A stretch of DNA of 64,000 nt from Clostridiales bacterium (lineage in GTDB: Bacteria; Bacillota; Clostridia; Lachnospirales; Lachnospiraceae): NCBI GenBank assembly GCA_029007845.1, contig JAQXIP010000104.1:1-64000 (forward strand), given 5' to 3'. Shown one piece after another: positions 1-7,640 of the stretch. Below the pieces are notes generated by a model. That model made no database searches. It saw nothing but the letters and a program-made list of their open reading frames with translations, and was not told the DNA's origin. Within the stretch, counting starts at the first letter, position 1. Every line of letters begins with the position of its first letter. The position numbers were made by a program, and so were the translations under genes.

Positions 1-166
1 GGGATGCGATGTATTATGAAATACCCGCTTTCGCTATTTGAACACGTAACGGTACTAAGGTTTTGCATGTGCAAAACCAAGTGCCGACGTGTTCAAAAAG
101 TATTTCATAATACATCGCATCCCCTGCACGTCCCGGCATACCGCCTGATTCGCATATGCGAAGTTT
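1..166 (+). repeat. Giant palindromic element, copy 1 (left end outside window)
   Basis: This is most of a long palindrome. GGGATGCGATGTATTATGAA at the window edge pairs with the arm ending CATCGCATCCC near 122. The right arm then continues to the terminus GCGAAGTTT at 166, and its partner lies before base 1. Between the arms sits the conserved core: a one-sided bulge (CCGCTTTCGCTA), then GAACACGT / ACGTGTTC, CGGTACT / AGTGCCG and GGTTTTGC / GCAAAACC stems with small internal loops. The same core recurs at 5308, 35947, 52664 and 56191. The 71-aa ORF on the opposite strand here is a shadow of the palindrome. Confidence 0.9.
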
Positions 167-190
167 GAGTGACAAACTAGATGCAGAACA

Positions 191-219
191 TTGAATAGTT
201 GTGAGAGATTTGGTATGAT
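191..219 (+). promoter_or_regulatory. Probable sigma-A promoter of the pseC-like gene
   Basis: TTGAAT and TATGAT are separated by 17 bases. They lie about 40 bases before the start codon at 261 and just after palindrome copy 1, so the palindrome would be outside this transcript. Confidence 0.6.
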
Positions 220-260
220 AAAAGCACAATATATGAGACCTTAGGACGGGGGTAAGACTT

Positions 261-1457
261 ATGGAGAAGTTATCAATTCATGGCGGATATCCGGTGAGAA
301 ATGCAAAAATATTTTATGGAAGACAGTGGATTGAGCAGGATGATATTCAGGCAGTATGTGATACGTTATGCAGTGATTTTATTACTTGTGGACCGAAAGT
401 AGATGAACTGGAGCGGGAATTGTGCCGGTATACCGGGGCAAAGTATGCGGTAGCCGTCAGCAATGGAACGGCGGCACTTCATTGTGCCTGCATTGCGGCA
501 GGAATTCAGCCGGGGGATGAAGTGATTACTACCCCGATTACCTTTGCAGCCAGTGCAAACTGTGTATGCTACTGTGGAGGGACACCAGTGTTTGCAGACA
601 TTAATCCGGCCACCTATAACATTGATCCGGAAAGTATAGAAAAGCTTATTACTGATAAGACAAAAGCTGTCATTGCAGTTGATTTTACCGGACAGGTGGT
701 GGAGATGGACCGGATCCGGAAGATCTGCGAAGAACATCATTTAATTCTGATTGAGGACGCAGCCCATTCCCTTGGTTCGAAATATAACGGTGTAGAGGTC
801 GGCAATCTTGCTGACCTTACCTGTACAAGCTTTCATCCGGTAAAGACGATTACCGGAGGGGAAGGCGGAGTGATCCTTACAAACCGGGAAGACCTTTATA
901 AAAAGCTGGTGTTAGCCCACACTCACGGGATTACCCGTGATAGAACGGATATGAGTGTGGATATTCCGGAGGGACCGTGGTATTATGAGCAGATTAGTCT
1001 TGGTTATAATTACCGGATTACGGATATCCAGGCTTCCCTGCTTGTGAGCCAGTTAAAAAAGATTGACCGTTTTATTAAAAGACGGAAAGAAATCGTAAAA
1101 CAGTATAATGAAGCATTTTCCAGAATGCCGGAGATTATTGTACAGCAGGAGATTAAGGAATCGGATAGCTGCAGGCATCTGTACATTCTTCAGTTAAATC
1201 TGGATCGGCTGTCCTGCACAAGAAGAGAGTTTTTTGACGCACTTGCAGCGGAAAACGTCCAGCCACAGGTGCATTACATACCAGTCTACTGGTTCCCGTA
1301 TTATCAGAACAAAGGGTACCAGAAAGGCTTATGTCCAAATGCCGAGAGGCTCTATGAGCGGATGATGAGTATTCCATTGTATCCGAAGATGACCGATCAG
1401 GACGTAAAAGATGTCATTCATGCAGTGAAAAAAGTGGTGGAGTATTACCGGAAATAG
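261..1457 (+). CDS. pseC: PseC-like DegT/DnrJ/EryC1 family sugar-nucleotide aminotransferase
   Basis: This is a PLP-dependent aminotransferase of the DegT/DnrJ/EryC1/StrS family. The closest resemblance I recognise is PseC, which transfers an amino group to C4 of a UDP-4-keto-6-deoxy-AltNAc sugar on the pseudaminic acid route. The length of 398 aa is typical. Visible features are the SNGTAALH phosphate-binding turn (67-74), the cofactor aspartate in LIEDAAHS (D166) and the Schiff-base lysine in SFHPVKTITGGEGG (K195). The ATG at 261 follows a GGACGGGGG Shine-Dalgarno region. No other pse gene (PseB, H, G, I or F) is in the window, so the sugar pathway is uncertain. It could instead serve another aminosugar. 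trmO follows after about 110 bases. Confidence 0.8.
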   Translation: MEKLSIHGGYPVRNAKIFYGRQWIEQDDIQAVCDTLCSDFITCGPKVDELERELCRYTGAKYAVAVSNGTAALHCACIAAGIQPGDEVITTPITFAASANCVCYCGGTPVFADINPATYNIDPESIEKLITDKTKAVIAVDFTGQVVEMDRIRKICEEHHLILIEDAAHSLGSKYNGVEVGNLADLTCTSFHPVKTITGGEGGVILTNREDLYKKLVLAHTHGITRDRTDMSVDIPEGPWYYEQISLGYNYRITDIQASLLVSQLKKIDRFIKRRKEIVKQYNEAFSRMPEIIVQQEIKESDSCRHLYILQLNLDRLSCTRREFFDALAAENVQPQVHYIPVYWFPYYQNKGYQKGLCPNAERLYERMMSIPLYPKMTDQDVKDVIHAVKKVVEYYRK

Positions 1458-1567
1458 CAGAGAGAATGCTGACCATCCGTTGTTACTATCGGGATTATTA
1501 CATGGATTTGCAAAGGCGTATAAAAGAAAGTGTGCCATTTGCAGAATAAGAAAGGGATAGAACACAT

Positions 1568-2242
1568 ATGGACATCATTGCAACGATACACACAGATTTT
1601 TCTACAAAATTCGGGCTTCCAAGACAAAGCGGTCTGGTGGAAGAATTAAAAGGACAGATTATATTCGAACCGGCATACCGTCAGCCGGAAGCCTTCCGGG
1701 GATTGGAAGAATTTTCTCATATCTGGGTGCTATGGCAATTCTCCAAGTCTAAGAAAAAAAACTGGGCCGCAACGGTTGCCCCGCCAAGACTTGGGGGGAG
1801 GGAACGGATGGGTGTCTTTGCCACAAGATCACCATTTCGCCCAAATGACATCGGATTATCCTGTGTCAGGCTTGAAAAAATAGAGTGGGATGAACAGCGG
1901 GGGCCTATTCTCTGTGTGTCAGGAATTGATATGGTTGACCAGACACCAATCTATGATATTAAGCCATATATTCCGTACACAGATTGCCATCCGGAGGCAT
2001 CGGAAGGGTTTACGAGCCGGACAAAGGAATATGCCCTGGAAGTAGATTTTCCATCGGAACTGCTAAATCAGCTGCCGGAGAATAAACGGGAGGCTATTAT
2101 AAAAGTGCTGAAGCAGGATCCAAGACCGGCTTACGACAATGATCCGGATCGTTTGTATGGTGTGGCCTATGCGGGATGGGATGTCCGGTTCCGCGTAAAA
2201 AAAGACCGGTTAACGGTGTATGAAGTGGAGGCATTGGATTAG
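1568..2242 (+). CDS. trmO: tRNA (N6-threonylcarbamoyladenosine(37)-N6)-methyltransferase TrmO
   Basis: This is a TsaA/TrmO (UPF0066) family protein of 224 aa. In E. coli TrmO methylates t6A at position 37 of ACY-decoding tRNA-Thr using S-adenosylmethionine. The family signature is plain: FRGLEEFSHIWVLW (about 43-56), then the stretch around PPRLGG and GVFATRSPFRPNDIGLS (about 82-98), which forms the SAM-binding fold, and a DQTPIYDIKPYIPY segment (about 135-148). The C-terminal half carries the usual small extra domain. A GAAAGGG Shine-Dalgarno lies just before the ATG. The stop codon is one base before the start of the next gene, so the two are probably cotranscribed. Confidence 0.93.
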   Translation: MDIIATIHTDFSTKFGLPRQSGLVEELKGQIIFEPAYRQPEAFRGLEEFSHIWVLWQFSKSKKKNWAATVAPPRLGGRERMGVFATRSPFRPNDIGLSCVRLEKIEWDEQRGPILCVSGIDMVDQTPIYDIKPYIPYTDCHPEASEGFTSRTKEYALEVDFPSELLNQLPENKREAIIKVLKQDPRPAYDNDPDRLYGVAYAGWDVRFRVKKDRLTVYEVEALD

Positions 2243-2243
2243 A

Positions 2244-2756
2244 ATGGAAGAAATCAGATTATCCCCTGTTTTTTTGAAACAGTATAAAAATATGGTGCAG
2301 CAGATTCTGCATGCACCAGGATATGACAGGGGAAAACAATTGGAAATGACCCTGGTTGTTGACCATTGTCTCAGTAAAGAAGAAGTGAGCGCAATCATTC
2401 CCCAATTAACCGGGACATTAAAAAATATGGATGAGATTTTTCGGAATGTGCGGTTTAATCTGGCTGACTGGGAGAGAGCTGAAGTGGTAAAAAACCAGGT
2501 GTGTCCCATGATGATGACAATGATGTCTTCGTTCTATGAGGATTACCAGCAGGAAGTGGCAGAAAAGAAATGGGAGCTGCTGTTGTCCAATTTAAGACTG
2601 TACCATGCCCGGTCAAAATTGATTCTTGTTTTGACTGACAGGACATATGACAGGGAAAATGAGGAAGTCCGTCAGCTGATGCATCCATTTCTGGGGCGCA
2701 AGATGCTCATGATCCAATACCACAGGGAAGATGCATCTTTTGACGTGTACCGGTAA
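2244..2756 (+). CDS. Conserved hypothetical protein, 170 aa
   Basis: I do not recognise a family. The ORF is open from 2220, but ATG 2244 is preferred because it begins one base after the trmO stop and has a GTGGAGG ribosome site about 12 bases upstream. The product (MEEIRLSPVFLK...) is soluble, without signal peptide or membrane segment. It is probably mostly helical, with a methionine-rich stretch (CPMMMTMMSSFYED) near the middle and a strand-rich end (KLILVLTD..., KMLMIQYH). Base composition matches the neighbours, so it appears native. Translational coupling to trmO is the only functional clue. Confidence 0.75.
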   Translation: MEEIRLSPVFLKQYKNMVQQILHAPGYDRGKQLEMTLVVDHCLSKEEVSAIIPQLTGTLKNMDEIFRNVRFNLADWERAEVVKNQVCPMMMTMMSSFYEDYQQEVAEKKWELLLSNLRLYHARSKLILVLTDRTYDRENEEVRQLMHPFLGRKMLMIQYHREDASFDVYR

Positions 2757-2762
2757 AATCCT

Positions 2763-2773
2763 ATACTCAAACT
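2763..2773 (+). repeat. Solo terminus of the giant palindromic element
   Basis: ACTCAAACTTCGC lies a few bases after the stop codon of the preceding gene. It is identical to the outer end of palindrome copies 1 and 2 (reverse complement of GCGAAGTTTGAGT). Nothing of the core remains. A T-run and a TC-rich stretch follow, so this may also act as a remnant transcript end between two convergent genes. Confidence 0.5.
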
Positions 2774-2791
2774 TCGCATTCCTTGTTTTTT

Positions 2792-4471
2792 TCAGGCTTT
2801 TTCTGACTGAATTACTTTCTGGAATTCTTTTACATCTCTTGCAATCTCACCGCTTAAGGCTAAAAGGCAGATCAGGTTTGGAATGGCCATAAGTGCGTTG
2901 GCAATATCGGAAAAGTCCCATACAATCTGCAGGGAAGTAGTGGCACCGATATATGCAATCAAAGAGAAGACCACACGGTAAACAATGTTGAACCGATGGG
3001 TGTTTAACAGGTATTCAAAAGCTTTCTCACCGTGGTATTCCCAGCCGAGAATTGTGGAGAAGGCAAACAGTGCAATACCGATGCATACAAGCCATCCTCC
3101 CAGTTTGCCAAGAACGGTCTCAAAGGCTGCAATGGTCAGGGAAGAACCAGTAAGAATCTCGGCATAGTGGAATTCTCCGGTAGCGCTGAACTCATACTCA
3201 TTATGGTCTGCATCTTCCCATTTTCCTACGATGGAATCCGGGGTAACATTGTCATTATCCCCTTTGTACGCAGTCAACACAGTTTTGTCTCCATTTTCAC
3301 CAGAAGTCAGTTGCAATGTGGTAATCTGGCTGTCTTCATCTTGGAAAAGAGAGATGTCGTAGGCTGTTTCGGTTCCATCCATAGTAATGATAATGCCCTG
3401 TCCGGCAGCCTGATAGGTTCCGTTTTGCGGTGTCCCTGTGCTTCCCAGTACTCCGGAACTTGCGATGCAAAGACCGGTAATGGTACATACTACGATGGTA
3501 TCCCAGAATGTTCCGGTCATGTTTATGTATCCCTGGCGGACCGGGTTATCGGTAGTAGCTGCAGCAGCGGTAATGGCAGCGGAACCCATGCCGGCTTCAT
3601 TGGAGAATACGCCGCGGGCTACGCCAAAACGCATCGCGTTCATCATGGAGGCTACGATGGAACCACATAGTCCGCCGCCCACTGCTTTCACACTGAATGC
3701 CATCTTAAAGATCATGGCGACACCGGCAGGTACATTTGCAATATTGCCGATAATAACGATAATTCCGGCAATGACATAGAAAATGGCCATAAACGGTACG
3801 ACAACCTGGGATACTTTGGATATATTTTTAATACCGCCAACAATGATGACAAGGGCAAGAACGGTTACCACCGCTCCGGTAATCCAGGTTGGAACATGGA
3901 AGGTGGAATTGATGGAGGTGGATATGGAGTTTGCCTGAGTCAGATTTCCGATACCAAAGGAAGCAACAACTGCGAACAGGGCAAACAGCCAGCCTAAAAT
4001 GCTGCCCAGCTTTTTGTGTTTAAATGCTTTCTTCATGGTGTACATAGGACCGCCGGACATTTCCCCTTTTTCGTTGACTTCCCGGTATTTGATGGCAAGC
4101 ATGCACTCACTGAACTTGGATGATAATCCGAAGCAGGCAGAAAGCCACATCCATACCAGTGCGCCAGGACCACCGGATACCATGGCGGTTGCCACACCCA
4201 CAATGTTACCGGTACCAATGGTTGCAGCAAGGGCGGTTGTTAGCGCGGAGAAGGGGGAAATGTCACCGGATCCCCGCTTTTTTGTTCTGGCTTCTTTGCT
4301 TAAGGTGCTTTTCAATGCATAGGGAAGATTACGCCAGGTTAAAAAGCCAAGACGGAATGTAAGAAAAATGCCGGTTCCCACCAGCAGCACTAACATCACT
4401 GGCCCCCATACGAAGGAATCAACTTTGGAAAGTATGTCAGACAAATGGGATAAAAGATTGGATGACTTCAT
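2792..4471 (-). CDS. AGCS family sodium:alanine/glycine symporter with a large extra domain
   Basis: This is an integral membrane symporter of the alanine/glycine:cation (AGCS, AgcS/AlsT) family, which imports alanine or glycine with sodium. Family motifs are clear: NPYALKSTL-type N-terminal region, ALTTALAATIGTGNIVGVATA, GGPGALVWMWLSA, GGPMYTMKKAF and RFGVARGVFSNEAGMGSAAI. The track opens at a GTG (4483) that abuts the GGAAG site. ATG 4471 has that site 11 bases upstream, giving 559 aa. Usual family length is about 450-480 aa. The excess is an insert of about 100 residues (roughly 345-450, from GVLGSTGTPQNG to EILTGSSL), polar and strand-rich, between two late membrane helices. It is divergent from the repeat-rich gap to its right. 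Confidence 0.92.
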   Translation of the reverse strand: MKSSNLLSHLSDILSKVDSFVWGPVMLVLLVGTGIFLTFRLGFLTWRNLPYALKSTLSKEARTKKRGSGDISPFSALTTALAATIGTGNIVGVATAMVSGGPGALVWMWLSACFGLSSKFSECMLAIKYREVNEKGEMSGGPMYTMKKAFKHKKLGSILGWLFALFAVVASFGIGNLTQANSISTSINSTFHVPTWITGAVVTVLALVIIVGGIKNISKVSQVVVPFMAIFYVIAGIIVIIGNIANVPAGVAMIFKMAFSVKAVGGGLCGSIVASMMNAMRFGVARGVFSNEAGMGSAAITAAAATTDNPVRQGYINMTGTFWDTIVVCTITGLCIASSGVLGSTGTPQNGTYQAAGQGIIITMDGTETAYDISLFQDEDSQITTLQLTSGENGDKTVLTAYKGDNDNVTPDSIVGKWEDADHNEYEFSATGEFHYAEILTGSSLTIAAFETVLGKLGGWLVCIGIALFAFSTILGWEYHGEKAFEYLLNTHRFNIVYRVVFSLIAYIGATTSLQIVWDFSDIANALMAIPNLICLLALSGEIARDVKEFQKVIQSEKA

Positions 4472-4546
4472 TTTGAAGAACACTTCCTTTCGTAAAATAA
4501 TAATACCTGAAATTTATTGTGCGCTTTAATTTGCAGGAAAACATAA

Positions 4547-4591
4547 AAAACTACAATAGCCTGGAGAAAGACACCATTGTCTATTGTAGTT
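4547..4591. promoter_or_regulatory. 12-bp perfect inverted repeat upstream of the AGCS symporter gene
   Basis: AAACTACAATAG and CTATTGTAGTTT are perfect complements separated by 21 bases. They lie about 75-120 bases upstream of the symporter start (- strand). The left arm follows an A-run and there is no long T-run on either side, so a terminator is not obvious. It could be an operator or the leader hairpin of the symporter transcript. No known riboswitch is recognised. Confidence 0.45.
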
Positions 4592-4623
4592 TCAGAGCTT
4601 GTTTGTATATTTCATTATATGAT

Positions 4624-4701
4624 GCCAGAACCAAAAGGTCATACGTTTCATGCTTGCATGAAAAAGCATGTCCTTTTGACCCCAACATCATTATATGTAC
4701 A
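4624..4701 (+). repeat. Second intergenic repeat family (CCTTTTGACCCCAACATC), copy 1
   Basis: The segment has nested inverted repeats: CAAAAGG-CAT against ATG-CCTTTTG on the outside and TTTCATGC-TT-GCATGAAA inside. Its right part, CCTTTTGACCCCAACATCA and then TTATATGTACAT, recurs almost unchanged at 37296-37326. It is noncoding. Overlapping short ORFs in the track have no ribosome sites. Confidence 0.6.
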
Positions 4702-4790
4702 TAAGCAAAAGAATTGCACTTCTATTCAGGAAAATATACCGAAAAAATGTTACTATATTCGCCAGAATCTGTCAAGTACCAGAGTTGTCA

Positions 4791-4819
4791 TTGCGAAATG
4801 AAAGGCAATCTTCTATAAT
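4791..4819 (+). promoter_or_regulatory. Promoter in front of the esterase pseudogene
   Basis: TTGCGA and TATAAT are separated by 17 bases, about 44 bases before the pseudogene's ATG and its AGGAGG ribosome site. Expression signals have therefore outlived the reading frame. Confidence 0.55.
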
Positions 4820-4862
4820 AAAGATACGCTAAAGATATTCGAAGTTTAGGAGGAAAATATGT

Positions 4863-5261
4863 ATGGAACCGATTGATGCAAGAGAGAAGCTTCCGTGCAT
4901 TGTGTATGTCCGTGGCTCTGTTTTTTATGAGCAGAATGTATAGGAACGGGTTCCCCAGCTTGCTTTTCTTGCACAGAAAGGATATGTGGCTGCCGCTCTG
5001 GAATACCGGGGGCGGAATATGCAGTATTTCCGGCACAGGCACTGGATGCCAAGGCTGGGGTATCATTTATGAAAGAACATTCCAGGGAGTACCATGTGAA
5101 TCCCGATTATATCATTTTTATGGGGGATTCTTCCCGTGCTTATGTTTTACGGAAGCAATGACGAACCGGTTCCATTTGGACAGAGCTGTGAGCTTTGCAA
5201 TGCTCTGACAGAAGCAGGAAAGGATGTTACATTTTATCAGATGGGTGCTTGGCATGGATGA
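4863..5261 (+). pseudogene. Decayed alpha/beta-hydrolase (acetyl esterase type)
   Basis: Three frame-separated pieces together resemble an acetyl-esterase-like alpha/beta hydrolase. Piece 1 starts at ATG 4863 behind AGGAGG and encodes EKLPCIVYVRGSVFYEQNV. It meets an in-frame TAG where the family usually has Tyr, then continues as ERVPQLAFLAQKGYVAAALEYRG. Piece 2, in another frame (about 5030-5161), encodes PAQALDAKAGVSFMKE and the nucleophile elbow GDSSRAY. Piece 3 (about 5181-5261) encodes ALTEAGKDVTFYQMG and AWHG, the usual end with the catalytic His. The stretch between pieces 2 and 3 is far too short, so an internal deletion is likely. The family name is inferred from these motifs only. 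Confidence 0.72.
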
Positions 5262-5268
5262 CTGAGTT

Positions 5269-5297
5269 TTGCCATTCTTTTCTCCTTGTGGTATGAT
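5269..5297 (+). promoter_or_regulatory. Promoter directly before palindrome copy 2
   Basis: TTGCCA and TATGAT are 17 bases apart. The expected transcription start is near 5304, four bases before the palindrome, so copy 2 would form the 5' leader of the map transcript. I see no other clear promoter between the palindrome and map. Confidence 0.5.
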
Positions 5298-5307
5298 AAG
5301 TATATTG

Positions 5308-5516
5308 AAACTTCGCACATGTGAATCAGGCGGTATGCCGGGACGTGCAGGGGATGCGATGTATTATGAAATACTCGCTTTCGCTAGTTGAACACGTAAC
5401 GGTACTAAGGTTTTGTATGCGCAAAACCAAGTGCCGACGTGTTCAAAAAGTATTTCATAATACATCGCATCCCCTGCACGTCCCGGCATACCGCCCGATT
5501 CGCATGTGCGAAGTTT
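5308..5516 (+). repeat. Giant palindromic element, copy 2 (complete, 209 bp)
   Basis: This is a complete copy. The left end AAACTTCGCACATG pairs with the right end CATGTGCGAAGTTT, and pairing continues with few mismatches through about 65 bases of arm (for example GGCGGTATGCCGGGACGTGC against its complement). The conserved core follows: bulge TCGCTTTCGCTAG, then GAACACGT / ACGTGTTC, CGGTACT / AGTGCCG, GGTTTTG / CAAAACC and a tiny loop. It is nearly identical to copy 1. Differences include G/T changes that keep G-U pairs. It ends 49 bases before the map start codon. The short ORFs across it in the track are artefacts of the palindrome. Confidence 0.92.
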
Positions 5517-5564
5517 GAGTAAAAATAAAAAATGTAAGAATAAAGAAAGAGAGATGGAAACAAC

Positions 5565-6434
5565 ATGAAAATCGGAAGAAATGATCCGTGCTGGTGCGGC
5601 AGTGGTTTAAAATATAAAATCTGCCATGCGTCTATGGATGCAAAAATACAGATGTACAAGGATCAGGGAAAAAAAGTCCCAACCCATGAGATGAGAAAAA
5701 CAAAGGAGCAGATTGAAGGAATCCGCAGAGCAGGAGAATTGAATACGAAAGTGCTGGATGCAGTAACACCATATGTGAAAGAAGGGGTATCCACGGAAGA
5801 ATTAAACCGGATAGTCCATGAATTCACGGTAGAACATGGTGGAATTCCAGCAACACTAGGGTTTCAGGGGTATCCGAAAAGTGTATGTACTTCTATCAAT
5901 GAAGTAGTCTGCCATGGGATTCCTGATCCAGACCGGATTCTCAAGTCTGGTGATATTATTAACATTGACTGTACTACCATTCTGGACGGATACTATGGGG
6001 ATGCCTCCCGTATGTACTGCATTGGAGAGGTGGAGCCAGAGACAAAAAAACTGGTCGAGGTTGCGAAAGAATGTCTGGAACTTGGTCTGAAAGAAGTAAA
6101 ACCATGGGGATTTTTAGGTGATGTGGGGTATGTAATTAATGAACATGCTACTAAAAATGGATTTTCTATTGTCCGGGAAATCGGCGGACACGGGGTTGGC
6201 GTTGACTTTCATGAAGAACCGTGGGTGAGCCATATTGGAAAGCGCGGAACGGATTACCTCTTAGTGCCGGGAATGATCTTTACCATTGAGCCTATGGTAA
6301 ATATGGGGGTTGCCGACGTATACGAGGATGAGGAAGATGGCTGGACGATCTATACGGATGATGGAAAACCTTCCGCCCAGTGGGAGTATACGGTTCTTGT
6401 CACGGAAGATGGATACGAGGTGCTTTCCAGATAA
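5565..6434 (+). CDS. map: Type I methionine aminopeptidase with N-terminal SEC-C zinc motif
   Basis: This protein removes the initiator methionine from nascent proteins. Of 289 aa, the first 25 residues carry a SEC-C zinc motif (NDPCWCGSGLKYKICH: C9, C11, C20, H21), which in related proteins helps ribosome or metal binding. The remainder is a full type I enzyme. The dinuclear metal ligands appear in NIDCTTILDGYYGDAS (two Asp), GHGVGVDFHEEP (His), FTIEPMV (Glu) and QWEYTVLV (Glu). The ATG has an AAAGAGAGATGG region upstream and palindrome copy 2 lies just before it. The last 35 bases overlap the 3' end of the opposite-strand flippase gene. Confidence 0.97.
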   Translation: MKIGRNDPCWCGSGLKYKICHASMDAKIQMYKDQGKKVPTHEMRKTKEQIEGIRRAGELNTKVLDAVTPYVKEGVSTEELNRIVHEFTVEHGGIPATLGFQGYPKSVCTSINEVVCHGIPDPDRILKSGDIINIDCTTILDGYYGDASRMYCIGEVEPETKKLVEVAKECLELGLKEVKPWGFLGDVGYVINEHATKNGFSIVREIGGHGVGVDFHEEPWVSHIGKRGTDYLLVPGMIFTIEPMVNMGVADVYEDEEDGWTIYTDDGKPSAQWEYTVLVTEDGYEVLSR

Positions 6435-7626
6435 AGTACATGCCCATCAGGAAAACGAACAGGAAACGGAGCAGGTTTACAGCCAGCAGGGCAATGGCAA
6501 TTCCCCACAGTCTGTATATGATAACAGAAGGGAAAACAAGCAGGATAAAGGAAAAGGCATAGACGATGTTAATAATTAACTGGGACTGTTCTTTTGTAAA
6601 GTTCAATATAATAACCATCATTGTTCCGGATATAAAATAAAAGATCTGTCCTGCATTTGCAATTAGAAAAAATGGTTTTGCGGCCTCGTATACCTCCGGA
6701 TACATAATTGGAATAATGAGGTGGGAAGCCAGAGTAGATAGAAGTGTTGCAATGATACCGAGAAGCAGGCAGATTCCGGACAGGGAAAACAATAGTTCTT
6801 TTGTGAATTTCCCTTTGTAGCGGGAAAAATGCCCCATAAGTACACCCTCCAGCGGCAGAGTCAGCGTGGCGATGACTTTGCCGATTAAAGTTGCAGCGAA
6901 AAATACAGTTACTTCCTGGGAACCTACAAACTCTGCAATTAACAGCCGGTCTGCATTGAGAATCAGGCTGGCAATCAGGTTCGATAAAGAAAGCACCATA
7001 AAAGAACGGAAATTTCGGAAAGCGTGATCGGATCGGGCAAGCCATGGTTTGTCAAAGAGCGTGTCCCCAGCTAAAACGTAAATAAGGCACATGGCCTCTC
7101 CCAGGAGAACGATCATAATCCAGGAACGAAACAACGGATAAGTAAGAACACCAATCAGGTATCCGGCTGTTATGCACATGTAATAAATAAAATATTTTTT
7201 AAACTGGACGTGAATCCGGAAGTTTACATCCCCATAATAGCGCAGCATGCTGACGCTGGTTAACAGCCAGAAGCTAAGGCAGTACACCAGGGTAAAGTTT
7301 GACCGATCAAATTCGTGGACAAGAAAAAAGGACAACGGAAGAAAACAAAGAGAGATCCACAGTAAAAAGCGGTTGTAGTCTCCCTTTGGCTGGCTGCCCT
7401 GACGGCAGATTAGGATTCGTGAAAAATTGGCACCAGTGCCAAAAGTACTTCCCATGATACTGATTACGGAGATCAGCGCCAGTACATTTCCAAACTCTTC
7501 GGCACCCATTTTTCTGGTGAGAAAAGGATACACAATAATCTGAAGAGTGCCGGACATAATTGCCAGTGCCGAGATACTGTATACCAGATCCCCGGAAAGT
7601 TTTTTCAGCTTTTTCAACGGATTCAT
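6400..7626 (-). CDS. Wzx-like polysaccharide/oligosaccharide flippase
   Basis: This is a multi-pass membrane protein of 408 aa of the MATE/MVF-like polysaccharide biosynthesis (Wzx) superfamily, expected to flip an undecaprenyl-linked glycan across the membrane. About 12 hydrophobic segments are visible, and the N terminus (YSISALAIMSGTLQIIVYPFLTRKMG...EEFGNV) is typical of the family. The ATG (7626) has AAGGAG about 10 bases upstream. No glycosyltransferase or polymerase is adjacent, so the cargo is unknown. uppP, which regenerates the carrier lipid, is the next gene on the other strand. The gene runs tail to tail into map with a 35-base overlap of coding sequence. Confidence 0.85.
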   Translation of the reverse strand: MNPLKKLKKLSGDLVYSISALAIMSGTLQIIVYPFLTRKMGAEEFGNVLALISVISIMGSTFGTGANFSRILICRQGSQPKGDYNRFLLWISLCFLPLSFFLVHEFDRSNFTLVYCLSFWLLTSVSMLRYYGDVNFRIHVQFKKYFIYYMCITAGYLIGVLTYPLFRSWIMIVLLGEAMCLIYVLAGDTLFDKPWLARSDHAFRNFRSFMVLSLSNLIASLILNADRLLIAEFVGSQEVTVFFAATLIGKVIATLTLPLEGVLMGHFSRYKGKFTKELLFSLSGICLLLGIIATLLSTLASHLIIPIMYPEVYEAAKPFFLIANAGQIFYFISGTMMVIILNFTKEQSQLIINIVYAFSFILLVFPSVIIYRLWGIAIALLAVNLLRFLFVFLMGMYFIWKAPRIHLP

Positions 7627-7640
7627 ACGCAGGTTGCTCC

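Noticed and set aside
14-229. 71-aa ORF on the - strand across palindrome copy 1, and similar ORFs at 5321-5518 and 5405-5659
   Set aside because: They are translations of the palindromic repeat, occur because both strands are alike, and have no ribosome site.
261-1457. A pseudaminic acid biosynthesis cluster
   Set aside because: Only a PseC-like aminotransferase is present; none of the other steps are encoded nearby.
3032-3670. 212-aa + strand ORF inside the symporter gene, and other long antisense ORFs (22506-23195, 39044-39661, 53088-53711)
   Set aside because: They are antisense shadows of clear genes, without family motifs or ribosome sites.
5308-5516. Reading the giant palindromes as ordinary rho-independent terminators
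   Set aside because: The stems are far too long, have no T-run after them, carry conserved bulges, and copy 2 lies between a promoter and the map start.
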